Source of the DNA: Phycisphaera sp. | Lineage (GTDB): Bacteria; Planctomycetota; Phycisphaerae; Phycisphaerales; Phycisphaeraceae | DNA: 64,000 bases | Assembly: GCA_016125215.1 (NCBI GenBank) | Contig: WGMF01000024.1 | Coordinates: 1-64,000 of the forward strand | Direction of reading: 5' to 3' | Shown here: positions 42,651 to 51,202 of the stretch, piece by piece | How positions within the stretch are numbered: the first letter of the stretch is position 1 | Layout: each line of letters opens with the position of its first letter | Translations under genes and position numbers: made by a program | Notes under the pieces: model-generated | What the model saw: the letters and a program-made list of their open reading frames with translations, nothing else | Told to the model about the DNA's origin: nothing | The model's database searches: none

Positions 42651-43379
42651 TCAGGCGCGTCGGCGACGCTGCGCCAGTGCGAACATGCCTGCCCCAAGCA
42701 AGACCACGGACGCGGGCTCGGGGATGTTCTGGCCTAGAAAGCTTTCCAGTGCCAACCCTTTGGGGTGGTATGCCATACCCATCGGCGCAAAGATGGTGTA
42801 GATCGTGCCGCTGGACGCGATGCCCGGCGCGTCTGTCGAAAGGAAACCTTCGAGGACATAAAGATAATCCAGCGGGGCGTCGGTCGGCAGCTTGTCCGGG
42901 CTGCCCTGGTTGTAGTCGAAGGTCAGGTCGACGTGGCCGTGCGCGGGCACCGAGGAGAAGAGTTGGATCGATCCGAGCAGGTCGGTGTTGGTGAATTCAC
43001 CGATGCCTTTGATGACCTGGAGCATCTCGGTGGGGTCGAGCGCTTCGAGCACGGACGTGGGGTTGTTGACGATGTTCCATCGTGTTCCACCGGTGACGGT
43101 GTAGTTGAGTGTGTAGCCCTCGAGGTCTTCCTGGTGCTCGATGTCGTAGCCTGGCAGGTCAGCCGAGGAGGGGCTGCCGGCCCAGTGGGCGTGGACGGCG
43201 TTGAGGTACGGCCGCACGATCCCGTTGCCGTCGTCCACGGGGGTTGTGCCGCTGATGTAACCCTGCGCGTAGAGCTGGCCGTTGATGACCTGCACTTCAA
43301 ATCGTCGGCCGTCGTGCGCCAAGGCGCTGCCGACGACCAGGAAAAGAACTCCGACAAAGGTTGCTGACTTGGTAAACAT
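42651..43379 (-). CDS. PEP-CTERM sorting domain protein
   Basis: Secreted protein of 242 aa: signal peptide FVGVLFLVVGSALA before HDG (cleavage about residue 21), then a beta-rich region without recognised domain, ending in the sorting signal IPEPASVVLLGAGMFALAQ followed by Arg4. The sequence HDGRRFEVQVINGQLYAQGY at the mature N-terminus recurs in planctomycete PEP-CTERM proteins as I remember them, but the role is unknown. It has a good AGGAAGGA ribosome site. Possibly in one transcript with the pseudopilin gene 75 bases upstream. Confidence 0.88.
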   Translation of the reverse strand: MFTKSATFVGVLFLVVGSALAHDGRRFEVQVINGQLYAQGYISGTTPVDDGNGIVRPYLNAVHAHWAGSPSSADLPGYDIEHQEDLEGYTLNYTVTGGTRWNIVNNPTSVLEALDPTEMLQVIKGIGEFTNTDLLGSIQLFSSVPAHGHVDLTFDYNQGSPDKLPTDAPLDYLYVLEGFLSTDAPGIASSGTIYTIFAPMGMAYHPKGLALESFLGQNIPEPASVVLLGAGMFALAQRRRRA

Positions 43380-43453
43380 GCTTCATCCTTCCTGAAATCA
43401 AGTAGGTTTGGAAACGGTTTTAAAAATCGATTTGGCCGAGAACGCACGTGCGC

Positions 43454-44155
43454 TCACTGACCGGTTGAGGGATCGAACGAGTTTTGCGTTCCCGAGTCGT
43501 AGACCCCGGAGAACGCCCTGTTTTCCGCGTGCCCGTCGAGAAAGCCGTAGCCCGCTTTGGATTGGCCATTGGCGGTCGGCCCCCCGTAGGCGTTGATCTG
43601 CACTTCATTTTTTGCCCTTGAGGGGATGACCGATGGGTTGGGGTGCCACCAGAGGTTGGGGTGGACGTGGTCCCTGACCGCACCGTCGCCGAGAAACGCG
43701 GTGATGACAAAGTGAACCCAGTGCGAGGGCTGCTTGACCTGGTCAAGCTTGCCATACGCTTTGGGCAGCCCGTGGGATGTCCCATCGGGCGAGAGATAGA
43801 GGTTGATGCCGTAGCTCGTGTACCGGTAGAGTCCCGAGTTCGGCTCGGGTGTGCCGCCGTCTGAGAAGTAGGGGCTGGTGTCCTGGGGCGAGCGCAGCAG
43901 CAGCGCCGGGTCGTATGAATCGCGCAGGATATCGATCCACGACTTGCTGCTGTGCGTGCTGGGGATCAACCACCCCTGCTGGTCGGTCATGTAATTCCAG
44001 TGCGCCGTCTCCAGACTCCGAAGGTTGACCAGGCAGCGTGTGGAACGTGCCTTCGACCTGGACTCCGTCAACGCGGGGATCAATATCCCCACCAGCACCG
44101 CAATAACCGAAACGACCACCAACAATTCGATAAGCGTAAACGCGCGGCTGCGCAT
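43454..44155 (-). CDS. type II secretion-like pseudopilin (prepilin-type N-terminus)
   Basis: A 233 aa protein starting with a prepilin cleavage/methylation signal, MRSRAFTLIELLVVVSVIAV, cut before Phe-Thr-Leu-Ile-Glu. The typical Ser-Arg-Ser-Lys-Ala-Arg helix continuation and a C-terminal region ending AGYGFLDGHAENRAF follow, as in the large planctomycete pseudopilin families (DUF1559-like). No assembly ATPase or platform protein is near; these orphan pseudopilins are usually abundant in the phylum. ATG 44155 has a poor ribosome site. Confidence 0.87.
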   Translation of the reverse strand: MRSRAFTLIELLVVVSVIAVLVGILIPALTESRSKARSTRCLVNLRSLETAHWNYMTDQQGWLIPSTHSSKSWIDILRDSYDPALLLRSPQDTSPYFSDGGTPEPNSGLYRYTSYGINLYLSPDGTSHGLPKAYGKLDQVKQPSHWVHFVITAFLGDGAVRDHVHPNLWWHPNPSVIPSRAKNEVQINAYGGPTANGQSKAGYGFLDGHAENRAFSGVYDSGTQNSFDPSTGQ

Positions 44156-44236
44156 GGATAGACTCGCTGGATCGACACACCGGTCAAGGGTGCGCGATCG
44201 GGTGACCTGGCTTGGAATGGGGGACACGGAGCTGGG

Positions 44237-44665
44237 CTAGGCCGATTCGGGCGGGTCGCGGCCGCGCAGCGTGTCAACCGAGGCGAGGATATGGATCGAG
44301 ATGAGTTCGGGAAGACGGACTTCCAGAGCGGGCAGCTCGGCGGGTACCGTTGGGGGAACAAAGAACGGCACGTCGAGCTTGCCCACCCACTGGCACACGG
44401 CACAGTTGGCGCTGGAGCGGATGGGGATTCGCTTGGCAGGAGACTTTCGTGTGTTCTGATTGCCCTGGCCAAACGTGACACGGCAGCACGAGGGCACACC
44501 ACTTTCAAGCGTCGGGCCGTAGATCTCGCTGGCCAGCGCAGCACCGTTGACCGCGGGATTGCTACCGGGGGTCTGGATGCGGCCGACCTGGTGGCCCGGG
44601 ACGATCACGAGCATCCACAGGCTCAGCCAGCCCAGCAAAACATAGGATGTCTTCCGCACCCACAT
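44237..44665 (-). CDS. hypothetical exported cysteine-containing protein (DUF2946-like pattern)
   Basis: A 142 aa product with an N-terminal hydrophobic helix (SYVLLGWLSLWMLVIVPGH). It has a Cys-Cys pair in the middle and a Cys-x2-Cys in SSANCAVCQWVGKLDVPFF, followed by a Pro/Leu-rich hydrophobic tail. The Cys-x2-Cys before a proline/alanine-rich stretch recalls DUF2946 proteins associated with metal uptake, but that is weak. The pseudopilin gene follows 81 bases downstream on the same strand. The start faces the gamma carbonic anhydrase gene. Confidence 0.65.
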   Translation of the reverse strand: MWVRKTSYVLLGWLSLWMLVIVPGHQVGRIQTPGSNPAVNGAALASEIYGPTLESGVPSCCRVTFGQGNQNTRKSPAKRIPIRSSANCAVCQWVGKLDVPFFVPPTVPAELPALEVRLPELISIHILASVDTLRGRDPPESA

Positions 44666-44709
44666 ATTTGGGGAGTATAGCGAAACCCATCCACATTACA
44701 ATGCCAGCC

Positions 44710-45231
44710 ATGACCATCACACGCACCGCTCACGCTTATCTTGCCGACACCGCTCGCGTGCTGGGCGAAGTGACGCTCGGCCACGATGTCAACATCTGGT
44801 ACGGCGCATCGATCCGCGGCGACGTGGCACCGGTGAAGATCGGGCGGGCCACCAACGTGCAGGACAACGCGGTCGTCCACTGCGACCACGGCAAGCCCAA
44901 CGTGATCGGCGAGTTGGTCACCATTGGCCACGGCGCGATCGTGCACGGTGTCGAGGTCGGTGACGGGTCACTAATCGGCATGGGGGCGACGTTGCTCGGT
45001 GGAACGAAAATCGGCAAGCGCTGCCTCATCGCCGCTGGCGCGGTGGTCCCGCCGGGGCTGGTCGTGCCCGACGGCATGGTCGTCATGGGCGTGCCGGGCA
45101 AAATCGTGCGTGAAACCAACGACAAGGAAAAAGAATACCTCGCGTGGCTCGCGCCGCACTACGTCGCACTGGCCAAGCGCCACGCCGAGCAACGTGACGA
45201 CCCTCGCGTGAAACCGTGGAGAGGGGAATAG
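44710..45231 (+). CDS. gamma-class carbonic anhydrase family protein (left-handed beta-helix)
   Basis: A 173 aa hexapeptide-repeat protein of the YrdA/PaaY/CamH-like group. The three candidate zinc ligands are in VVHCDH, IGHGAIVHG; the repeat turns (IRGDVAPVKIGRATNVQDNAV, LIGMGATLLGGTKIGK) fit the trimeric left-handed helix. The catalytic activity of this branch is often unproven. ATG 44710 or ATG 44701; neither has a ribosome site, so a leaderless transcript is possible (TATAGC at 44676-44681). Its stop codon is the left edge of a large repeat element. Confidence 0.9.
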   Translation: MTITRTAHAYLADTARVLGEVTLGHDVNIWYGASIRGDVAPVKIGRATNVQDNAVVHCDHGKPNVIGELVTIGHGAIVHGVEVGDGSLIGMGATLLGGTKIGKRCLIAAGAVVPPGLVVPDGMVVMGVPGKIVRETNDKEKEYLAWLAPHYVALAKRHAEQRDDPRVKPWRGE

Positions 45232-45520
45232 TTCACGCGGGGGCCGCGGAGAGCGCGGGGGGGGACCGGTTCACGCCAAGACGCCAAGAGCGCCAAGTTA
45301 TTCAGAGGGAATTGAGAGATATCAACATGAATGTTTAGCGAGTGACGTGAAACGTCCCCAGGCACCTGGGCAAAGGTGTCAATGTTGATAAGACCGATTC
45401 GAGATCATCAATCATCATTCCTCAATCAGCAATGGATCAAACCCTTGCCGTCCTTGGCGACTTGGCGTGAAATATCCTGTATTCTCTCCCCCCTGCGCTC
45501 CCCGCGGCCCCCGCGTGAAC
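45231..45520. repeat. nested intergenic inverted repeat (CGCGG outer, CCAAG inner)
   Basis: Outer arms 45231-45265 (GTTCACGCGGGGGCCGCGG..) and 45483-45520 (..CCGCGGCCCCCGCGTGAAC). Inner arms 45270-45297 (TTCACGCCAAGACGCCAAGA..) and 45444-45471 (..GGCGACTTGGCGTGAA). In the centre ATCAACAT/ATGTTGAT form a third small hairpin and an ATCATCAATC copy lies at 45402-45412. It spans the whole gap from the carbonic anhydrase stop to the hisA ribosome site, whose GGAAG belongs to a CCCCCGGAAG copy at 45520-45529. Confidence 0.88.
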
Positions 45521-45536
45521 CCCCGGAAGTTTAACC

Positions 45537-46265
45537 ATGTACCTCTTCCCCGCGATCGATCTGCGTGACGGCAAGGTGGTCCGCCTTCTCAAGGGGGACT
45601 ACGGCAAGCAAACCACGTACGGCGACGACCCGTTGGCGCAGGCGCAACAGTTCGCCGACGCGGGGGCGACGTGGCTGCACCTTGTCGATCTTGACGGCGC
45701 ACGGTCGGGGCGGATGACGCATGTCGAGGTGATCGAGCGCATCTGCAAGCAGACGAAGCTCAAGGTCGAGGTCGGCGGGGGGGTGCGGTCGGAGGGGGCG
45801 ATTAACAGGTTGTTAGGCGCGGGGGTCGAGCGCGTGGTGCTCGGGACGGCGGCGCTGGAGAACTGGGACTGGTTCGAGGGGCTCATGGGCAACCCGACCT
45901 ACCGCGGCCGACTCGTGCTCGGCCTGGACGGACGCAAGGGCAAGGCGGCGGTGGGGGGCTGGGAAAAAACCACCGAGGCTTCCGTGGTTGAGATTGCAAA
46001 GCGCGTCAGCGACTGGCCCCTGGCGGCGATCGTCTACACCGACATCGCCACCGACGGCACGCTAGCAGGGCCGAACGTCGAAGCGACACGCGAGATGGCC
46101 GAGGCCACGCACACCCCCGTCGTGGCTTCCGGGGGCGTGGGCACGCTCGACCACCTGCGCGTGCTGCGCGACCTGCCCATACAGGGTGCGATCGTCGGCA
46201 GGGCGATTTATGAAGGCGCGTTTACCGTCAAAGAGGCGCTTGCGGTGCTGGAAGACGGTGAATGA
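45537..46265 (+). CDS. hisA: phosphoribosylformimino-5-aminoimidazole carboxamide ribotide isomerase
   Basis: Fourth histidine-pathway enzyme, a TIM barrel of 242 aa. Catalytic Asp8 is in FPAIDLRDGKVVRL and the second in VLGLDGRKG (about 130). Phosphate-binding motifs VEVGGGVRS and VVASGGVGT and the ending in AIVGRAIYEGAFT are typical. The ribosome site GGAAG is the end of a CCCCCGGAAG word. A second copy of the word is at 46127-46136. No other his genes are in the window. Confidence 0.96.
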   Translation: MYLFPAIDLRDGKVVRLLKGDYGKQTTYGDDPLAQAQQFADAGATWLHLVDLDGARSGRMTHVEVIERICKQTKLKVEVGGGVRSEGAINRLLGAGVERVVLGTAALENWDWFEGLMGNPTYRGRLVLGLDGRKGKAAVGGWEKTTEASVVEIAKRVSDWPLAAIVYTDIATDGTLAGPNVEATREMAEATHTPVVASGGVGTLDHLRVLRDLPIQGAIVGRAIYEGAFTVKEALAVLEDGE

Positions 46266-46289
46266 AAAACCCCGCATATTCATGCGGGG
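46265..46289 (-). terminator. Rho-independent terminator of mscL
   Basis: Perfect 8-bp stem CCCCGCAT (46270-46277) and ATGCGGGG (46282-46289) with a 4-base loop. On the minus strand five T follow (46269-46265). It sits 40 bases past the mscL stop, touching the hisA stop on the other strand. Confidence 0.85.
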
Positions 46290-46331
46290 CTGAAAAAGAC
46301 GACAGAGGGAATCGATCGTGAGGTGGGCGGA

Positions 46332-46685
46332 TTACTTCGCTTCGGCTTCGCGCTTCTTGATGAGTTTGTTCATGAACTTCACGATGCAGAAGACCGAGAA
46401 AGCGACGATGAGGAACTCGATCACGATGTTGATGGTCATGCCGTAGCGGATGGCGACCTCGGCGACGGCGGGGCCTGCGTCGGAGGCCTCGACACCCTGC
46501 TTGAGGACGAGCTTGAGGTTCTTGAAGTCGACGCCGCCGATCATCAGGCCGATGGGCGGCATGATGAGGTCGTTGACGATGGACTGCACAACCTTGTTGA
46601 AGGCGGCACCGAGGATGATACCGACAGCCATGTCGAGCGCGTTGCCCTTGACAGCGAACTCTTTGAACTCCTGGATGAAGCCCAT
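46332..46685 (-). CDS. mscL: large-conductance mechanosensitive channel MscL
   Basis: Inner-membrane emergency release valve for osmotic downshock. The 117 aa sequence starts MGFIQEFKEFAVKGNALDMA and has the first pore helix AVGIILGAAFNKVVQSIVND and a second helix INIVIEFLIVAFSVFCIV, ending with a charged C-terminus. Length is slightly short of E. coli (136), normal for the family. AAAGGGG lies upstream. It is co-directional with shc (27-base gap). Confidence 0.96.
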   Translation of the reverse strand: MGFIQEFKEFAVKGNALDMAVGIILGAAFNKVVQSIVNDLIMPPIGLMIGGVDFKNLKLVLKQGVEASDAGPAVAEVAIRYGMTINIVIEFLIVAFSVFCIVKFMNKLIKKREAEAK

Positions 46686-46712
46686 GACGTACCCCTTTCT
46701 TGAGAGATGAGA

Positions 46713-48800
46713 CTACTCCGAGGTGTTGTGGCCCGGCTGCGCGTGCAGCCAGCGGCCGAGGCACATGATCGGGAAGTAGAGCCGATACATGTGGTATTTG
46801 AGGTAGAAGACACGGGGGAAGCCCGTGCCTGTGAAGTGGGGCTCTTCCCAACTGCCCTTGCCGTAGGTCGATCCGAAGACGCCGGGGTTGCCCGGTGCGC
46901 AGTCGGCCTGGCCCTCTAACAGTTGGTTATCACAGAGCCATTGGATGCCCCTGTCCACGGCGGGGTCCTGGGCGCCGTAGACGGCCATCATCGCCATGAC
47001 GCCCCAGGCGGTCTGGCTGGCGGTGGAGGGGCCTTGGCCCATGAGGGCGCGGTCTTCGTAGGAGTTGGCACTTTCCCCGAACGAGCCGTCGGGCTTCTGG
47101 ACACGTTTGAGCCACTTGCCCGCGGCCTCGACCCACGGCGCGGTCATGTCCTGCCCGATGTTGCGCAGGCCGCAGAGCACCTGCCACGTGCCGTAGATGT
47201 AATTGACGCCCCATCGCCCGAACCAGCAGCCCTCGGGTTCCTGTTTGGAACGGATGAACTTGATGGCTTTCTGCACCGCGGCGTGATCGGGGAGGTAGCC
47301 CAGGTGGCCCAGGCATTCGAGCGTGCGTCCGGTGATGTCGGGGCAGGAGGGGTCCTGGATCGCGTTGTGGTCGGCAAAGGGGACGTGTTCGAGGATGGGC
47401 CTTTCGACGGTGCGGTCGAACGCGGCCCACCCGCCGTCCTCGTTCTGCATGGCAAAGATCCACTCGACGCCACGCTTGGCGGAGTTGACTGCTTCCTCGC
47501 CGCCGATGCGCTGCAGCGCCATGGCGACCATCGCGGTGTCGTCCACATCGGGGTAGAAGCCGTTGTTGAATTCGAAGTACCACCCGGACGGCGCGACGGG
47601 GTGACGGACGTTGGCCACCCAGTCGCCGGGGTGTCGGCATTCTTTCGAGACGAGCCAGTCGGCACAGCGTCGGACGGGTTCGCTTTCGTTGTGCAGGCCC
47701 GCCTCGGTCAGGGCATAGGCGGCGATGCCGGTGTCCCAGATCGGCGAGAAGCAAGGTTGGATGCGGATTTCGTTGTTCTTGGGGTCGTCGATCATCAGGT
47801 CGTCGAGGTGCTTGTGAGCCTCGCGGACCTTGGGGTGGGATTCGGAGTAGCCCAGGCAGCGCAGGGCAATGAGGATATAGACCATCGGCGGGAAGATGGC
47901 CCCGAGGCCGTCGCTGCGGTCGGTGTGGTCGATGAGCCAATCTTCGATGCGTTGGAGGGCACGCTTGCGCAGCGGGGTCATGCCGACGCGGTCGACGAGC
48001 TTGAGCACCCGGTCGAGCGAGGTGAAGATCGTGGACCACGTGCGGTGCGCATCGCCGTTAGGCATCAGGCGGTGGCGGTATTTCTTTTTGACGTAGAGTT
48101 CGTCGATACCCAGGTCCGGGGGCAGGCGACGGATGGGGCGGTGGGTGGTGACGATCGACAGGGGCGTGATCATCGTGCGTGTCCACGCCGAGACCTTGTC
48201 GAGGTTGAAGTAAAACCACTTGGGGAGGTAGACGATTTCCGGTGGGATCGAGGGGACCGCGCTGTAGCTGACCTGGCCGAGGGCGGCGAGATAGAACTTG
48301 GTGAAGCTGTTGCAGCGTTCAGCCCCGCCGTTGGCGCGGATCAGCTCGCGGGCGCGCACCATGTGCGGCGCGTCCGCGGGATCGCCCATGAGCTTGAGGG
48401 CAAAGTACCCCTTCACCGTGGCCGCGAGGTCGAGCCTGGCTCCCGGGAACTGCACCCAAGCCCCATCGGGTTGTTGAAGGCGACGCAGGTAGTTGGCGAT
48501 CTTCGGCAGGCGGTCGTCTTTTTCCTGACCGATGATCCACTTGAGCAGGATGTATTCACTTTCGAGGATCGAGTCGCCCTGAAGCTCGGCACACCAATAC
48601 CCTTCGGGGTGCTGTTGCTTGAGCAGGCATTGGACCGCGAGGTCGAGGTGTCGGTGGGCGGTCTGGGTCAAGCCATCCGGTTGTCCAGCCATCGCGGGGG
48701 TGTGTTGCGGAGTCGCCATGCTGCGGTGGACGGAGGCCCCGTGGGGTCTGTGAGGTTCGGCGCTTGTTCCACGGCTGTGGGGGAGGGTCGTGGGGTTCAT
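46713..48800 (-). CDS. shc: squalene-hopene cyclase
   Basis: Membrane-bound triterpene cyclase making hopene for hopanoid lipids; 695 aa. The protonating motif is DVDDTAM (Asp-x-Asp-Asp-Thr-Ala), and several QW-type repeats (QNEDGGWAAFDR, KPDGSFGESANSYED) with aromatic residues line the cavity. The last block SYRDRAL-like/EPHFTGTGFPRVFYLKYHMYRLYFPI is typical. The N-terminal 60 residues from ATG 48800 are Pro/His/Ser-rich and not conserved; ATG codons further in are possible starts. No hpn genes adjoin it. The mscL gene downstream may be co-transcribed. Confidence 0.95.
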   Translation of the reverse strand: MNPTTLPHSRGTSAEPHRPHGASVHRSMATPQHTPAMAGQPDGLTQTAHRHLDLAVQCLLKQQHPEGYWCAELQGDSILESEYILLKWIIGQEKDDRLPKIANYLRRLQQPDGAWVQFPGARLDLAATVKGYFALKLMGDPADAPHMVRARELIRANGGAERCNSFTKFYLAALGQVSYSAVPSIPPEIVYLPKWFYFNLDKVSAWTRTMITPLSIVTTHRPIRRLPPDLGIDELYVKKKYRHRLMPNGDAHRTWSTIFTSLDRVLKLVDRVGMTPLRKRALQRIEDWLIDHTDRSDGLGAIFPPMVYILIALRCLGYSESHPKVREAHKHLDDLMIDDPKNNEIRIQPCFSPIWDTGIAAYALTEAGLHNESEPVRRCADWLVSKECRHPGDWVANVRHPVAPSGWYFEFNNGFYPDVDDTAMVAMALQRIGGEEAVNSAKRGVEWIFAMQNEDGGWAAFDRTVERPILEHVPFADHNAIQDPSCPDITGRTLECLGHLGYLPDHAAVQKAIKFIRSKQEPEGCWFGRWGVNYIYGTWQVLCGLRNIGQDMTAPWVEAAGKWLKRVQKPDGSFGESANSYEDRALMGQGPSTASQTAWGVMAMMAVYGAQDPAVDRGIQWLCDNQLLEGQADCAPGNPGVFGSTYGKGSWEEPHFTGTGFPRVFYLKYHMYRLYFPIMCLGRWLHAQPGHNTSE

Positions 48801-48999
48801 CGCACTGGCGCCTGGTGCCCGAAGGTCGGATGACGAAACTTTAAGATTAGCACATGGCGGGGGGGGCATCAACACACAGCGGGTCGGTTCAATCATCAGC
48901 CCGGATTGGTTCTCCCATGCGATGCGGGGACCCGTGAGGATAAAAGGACCGACCCCCCGCCGTTGCCCGACGCGGCAAGCTCCCTAAGATATCGCGGTC

Positions 49000-50067
49000 A
49001 TGGATAAACAAGATTCTCCCAACCCGAACAACGACACCCCATCCACGAAGACAGAGGGTGCCCCCGGACAATCCGCCGATGCCGGGCTCACGCAACCCGT
49101 CACGATCGAGCCGCCGGTTTCGTTCGGTCGGCAGATGGCGCAACTGGTCATCATCCCCGCGGTGATCGTGGTGGCGGTGCTGGGGGTGATGGCGATATTT
49201 GCGGTGTTTGCCGGTCGCAGCGACACACTCGAAGACCAGCTTGCCCGGCTGGCCCAACCCAGCGGTTCGGGCCGACTGCCGATGGGTTTTCAGGACCCCC
49301 GCTACAAAGACCGCAGCCTTGCGGCGATGAACGTGGCCACGATGCTCACGCAGGTCAAGGACCAGAAGAAGCGTTTCGAGGTCAGCGAGCAACTCGGGCA
49401 GGTTCTGACCACGGGTGTCAGCGAAGACGAAGAGATGCTGCGGGCCTACCTGCTCATTGCGATCGGGCAGATCGGTCGGCCGGAGGAGTTCCCATTGATT
49501 GTCAAAGCGCTGGCCGACCCAAGCCCGACGGTCAAACAGGGGGCCCTGCGTGGGCTGGTGAGCTGGCCCGAACGGCAGAGGGTCGTCTCGGTAACGGGTG
49601 ACGTGGTGAAGCTGCTCACGGACAGCGACACACAGGTGCGCGCGGTGGCGGCGATGGCGCTGGGGGAATATGCGGCACCGGGGGATGACACGGTGATCCA
49701 AGCCCTGCGCGGGGCAATGGATTCGCAGGATTCGCCCGACCGCGAAGCGATCTGGAACAGTGCGGTGGCCCTGGCGCGATTGGGGGATGAACGGGGCAGC
49801 CGGTATGTCGCCACGGTGCTCCTGGATCGGGAAGCGCTGTCGAAACTCCCCGATGGCAACACGTCCAACACCGGCAAGACACTGGGCGTACACGCGGTGG
49901 ACCGCATCCTGTTGAGCACGCTCGCGGCCGCCGCTAAGATGAAGAGTCCACTTGTTTGGGACAAGGTGCGTCAGATCGCGGACCACGACCCCAGCCTCGG
50001 TGTCCGTAAGATGGCATTGGAACTGGTCCAGAATCCGTCACAGCCCGACACGCCCGCCGACCGATAA
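49000..50067 (+). CDS. membrane-anchored HEAT-repeat protein upstream of the bc complex
   Basis: A 355 aa protein with a disordered 40-residue head and one membrane helix (about 46-72, AQLVIIPAVIVVAVLGVMAI). The remaining domain of helical HEAT-like repeats (LRAYLLIAIGQIGRPEEFP, VRAVAAMALGEYAAPGD, RKMALELVQ) would lie outside the membrane face. It is the first gene of a five-gene run with the ferredoxin-Rieske protein and cytochrome b, so it probably helps assemble or scaffold that complex. Function not shown. Confidence 0.8.
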   Translation: MDKQDSPNPNNDTPSTKTEGAPGQSADAGLTQPVTIEPPVSFGRQMAQLVIIPAVIVVAVLGVMAIFAVFAGRSDTLEDQLARLAQPSGSGRLPMGFQDPRYKDRSLAAMNVATMLTQVKDQKKRFEVSEQLGQVLTTGVSEDEEMLRAYLLIAIGQIGRPEEFPLIVKALADPSPTVKQGALRGLVSWPERQRVVSVTGDVVKLLTDSDTQVRAVAAMALGEYAAPGDDTVIQALRGAMDSQDSPDREAIWNSAVALARLGDERGSRYVATVLLDREALSKLPDGNTSNTGKTLGVHAVDRILLSTLAAAAKMKSPLVWDKVRQIADHDPSLGVRKMALELVQNPSQPDTPADR

Positions 50068-50119
50068 GACCCAAGCCCCGTAACGTTAACAATCCCACAA
50101 GCTCCCGGTTGAACAAACG

Positions 50120-51193
50120 ATGGCCGAAACACACAAGGAAATCACAAAGGTCTGGATCGCGCCCGGCTGCATCGTGTGCGATGCGTGCGAGACCGACTGC
50201 CCCGAGGTCTTTGACGTGCAGGAAGAGACCTGCGTCATCCGACCCCAGGCCAACAATGCGGACTTCACCAAGCCGTTGACGCCGTCGATCATCACCGCGG
50301 CCGAGGGCTGCCCGGTTGAGGTCATCAAGTTCGAGACGATCGACGTGGAAGGCCCCGAACCTTGGGCGGGCAAAGAGGCTGAGGGCGCGGGTGCGGGTTC
50401 ATCGGGCGCAGCATCGGGCAAGGCTTCTGGGGGAACCAAGAAAGCCGCATGGACCCCGCCGGAGGGTCCGCCCGATCCCAAGTGGGCCGGCCTGTTGGCC
50501 AATGCGTACACCAGCCGAGACCCCAACGCCAGGCGCAGCTCGGAACCCCTGACCGCCAAGGCCCCACCCGAAGCGATCAAGAGAGCCTTACCCAAAGGCG
50601 CGCCGCCCGACGCGATCGAAGCCGCGATGGTCGGCTCGGGTTTTGCCAAGCCCCGTCCGGGTGTGGTTCAAAAGATCCGGGAGAAGACCGCGGGCATGTC
50701 GAGGCGCGAAGCTCTGGCCGCCGGCATCAGCGCGGTGCTGCTCGTAGCGTGGGGGTCGCTCGCCGTCGCATTTGCCAACGGCCTGGGCATGCTCCAGAAC
50801 TACCTCGTGCCCAAGGTCATCAACGAACCCCCCAGCGTCTTCCGTGCCGGCAAGATCAGCGACTACGCCGAGGTCGGCGTCTACGAACAATACAAAGGGT
50901 CCAACGGCGTGTGGATCGTCCACGAACACGACGGCACACTCGTGGCGTTGAGCGATATCTGCACACACCTGGGCTGCATCCCCAACTGGCTTCCCGCCGA
51001 CCAGAAGTTCAAGTGCCCCTGCCACGGGTCGGGCTACTACATGACCGGCGTCAACTTCGAGGGACCCGCGCCCCGACCGCTCGAACGCTTCAAGATCTAC
51101 CTCGATGGCGAGTTCGTCTTCGTGGACAAATCCGTCAAGTACCGGCAGGAACTCAAGCAGTGGGGCCTGCCCGGTTCGGAGATCGCGGTTTGA
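50120..51193 (+). CDS. ferredoxin-Rieske iron-sulfur fusion protein of the cytochrome bc complex
   Basis: A 357 aa fusion. Residues 1-75 are a ferredoxin-like domain with Cys17-x2-Cys20-x2-Cys23-x3-Cys27-Pro and a remote Cys64-Pro, enough for one 4Fe-4S cluster. About 76-195 are a Gly/Ala/Pro-rich linker. About 202-222 form a membrane helix. About 243-345 are a Rieske domain with CTHLGC (281-286) and CPCHGSGY (299-306), which bind the 2Fe-2S cluster. The order N-ferredoxin, helix, Rieske would place the two clusters on opposite membrane sides if the topology is standard. The gene follows the HEAT gene by 52 bases and precedes the cytochrome b genes. Confidence 0.93.
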   Translation: MAETHKEITKVWIAPGCIVCDACETDCPEVFDVQEETCVIRPQANNADFTKPLTPSIITAAEGCPVEVIKFETIDVEGPEPWAGKEAEGAGAGSSGAASGKASGGTKKAAWTPPEGPPDPKWAGLLANAYTSRDPNARRSSEPLTAKAPPEAIKRALPKGAPPDAIEAAMVGSGFAKPRPGVVQKIREKTAGMSRREALAAGISAVLLVAWGSLAVAFANGLGMLQNYLVPKVINEPPSVFRAGKISDYAEVGVYEQYKGSNGVWIVHEHDGTLVALSDICTHLGCIPNWLPADQKFKCPCHGSGYYMTGVNFEGPAPRPLERFKIYLDGEFVFVDKSVKYRQELKQWGLPGSEIAV

Positions 51194-51202
51194 CACGTAA
51201 GA

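Noticed and set aside
46923-48833. 636-codon frame antisense to the squalene-hopene cyclase gene
   Set aside because: Asp/Val/Gly/His-rich shadow composition with no motif; the cyclase on the other strand has all its family signatures.
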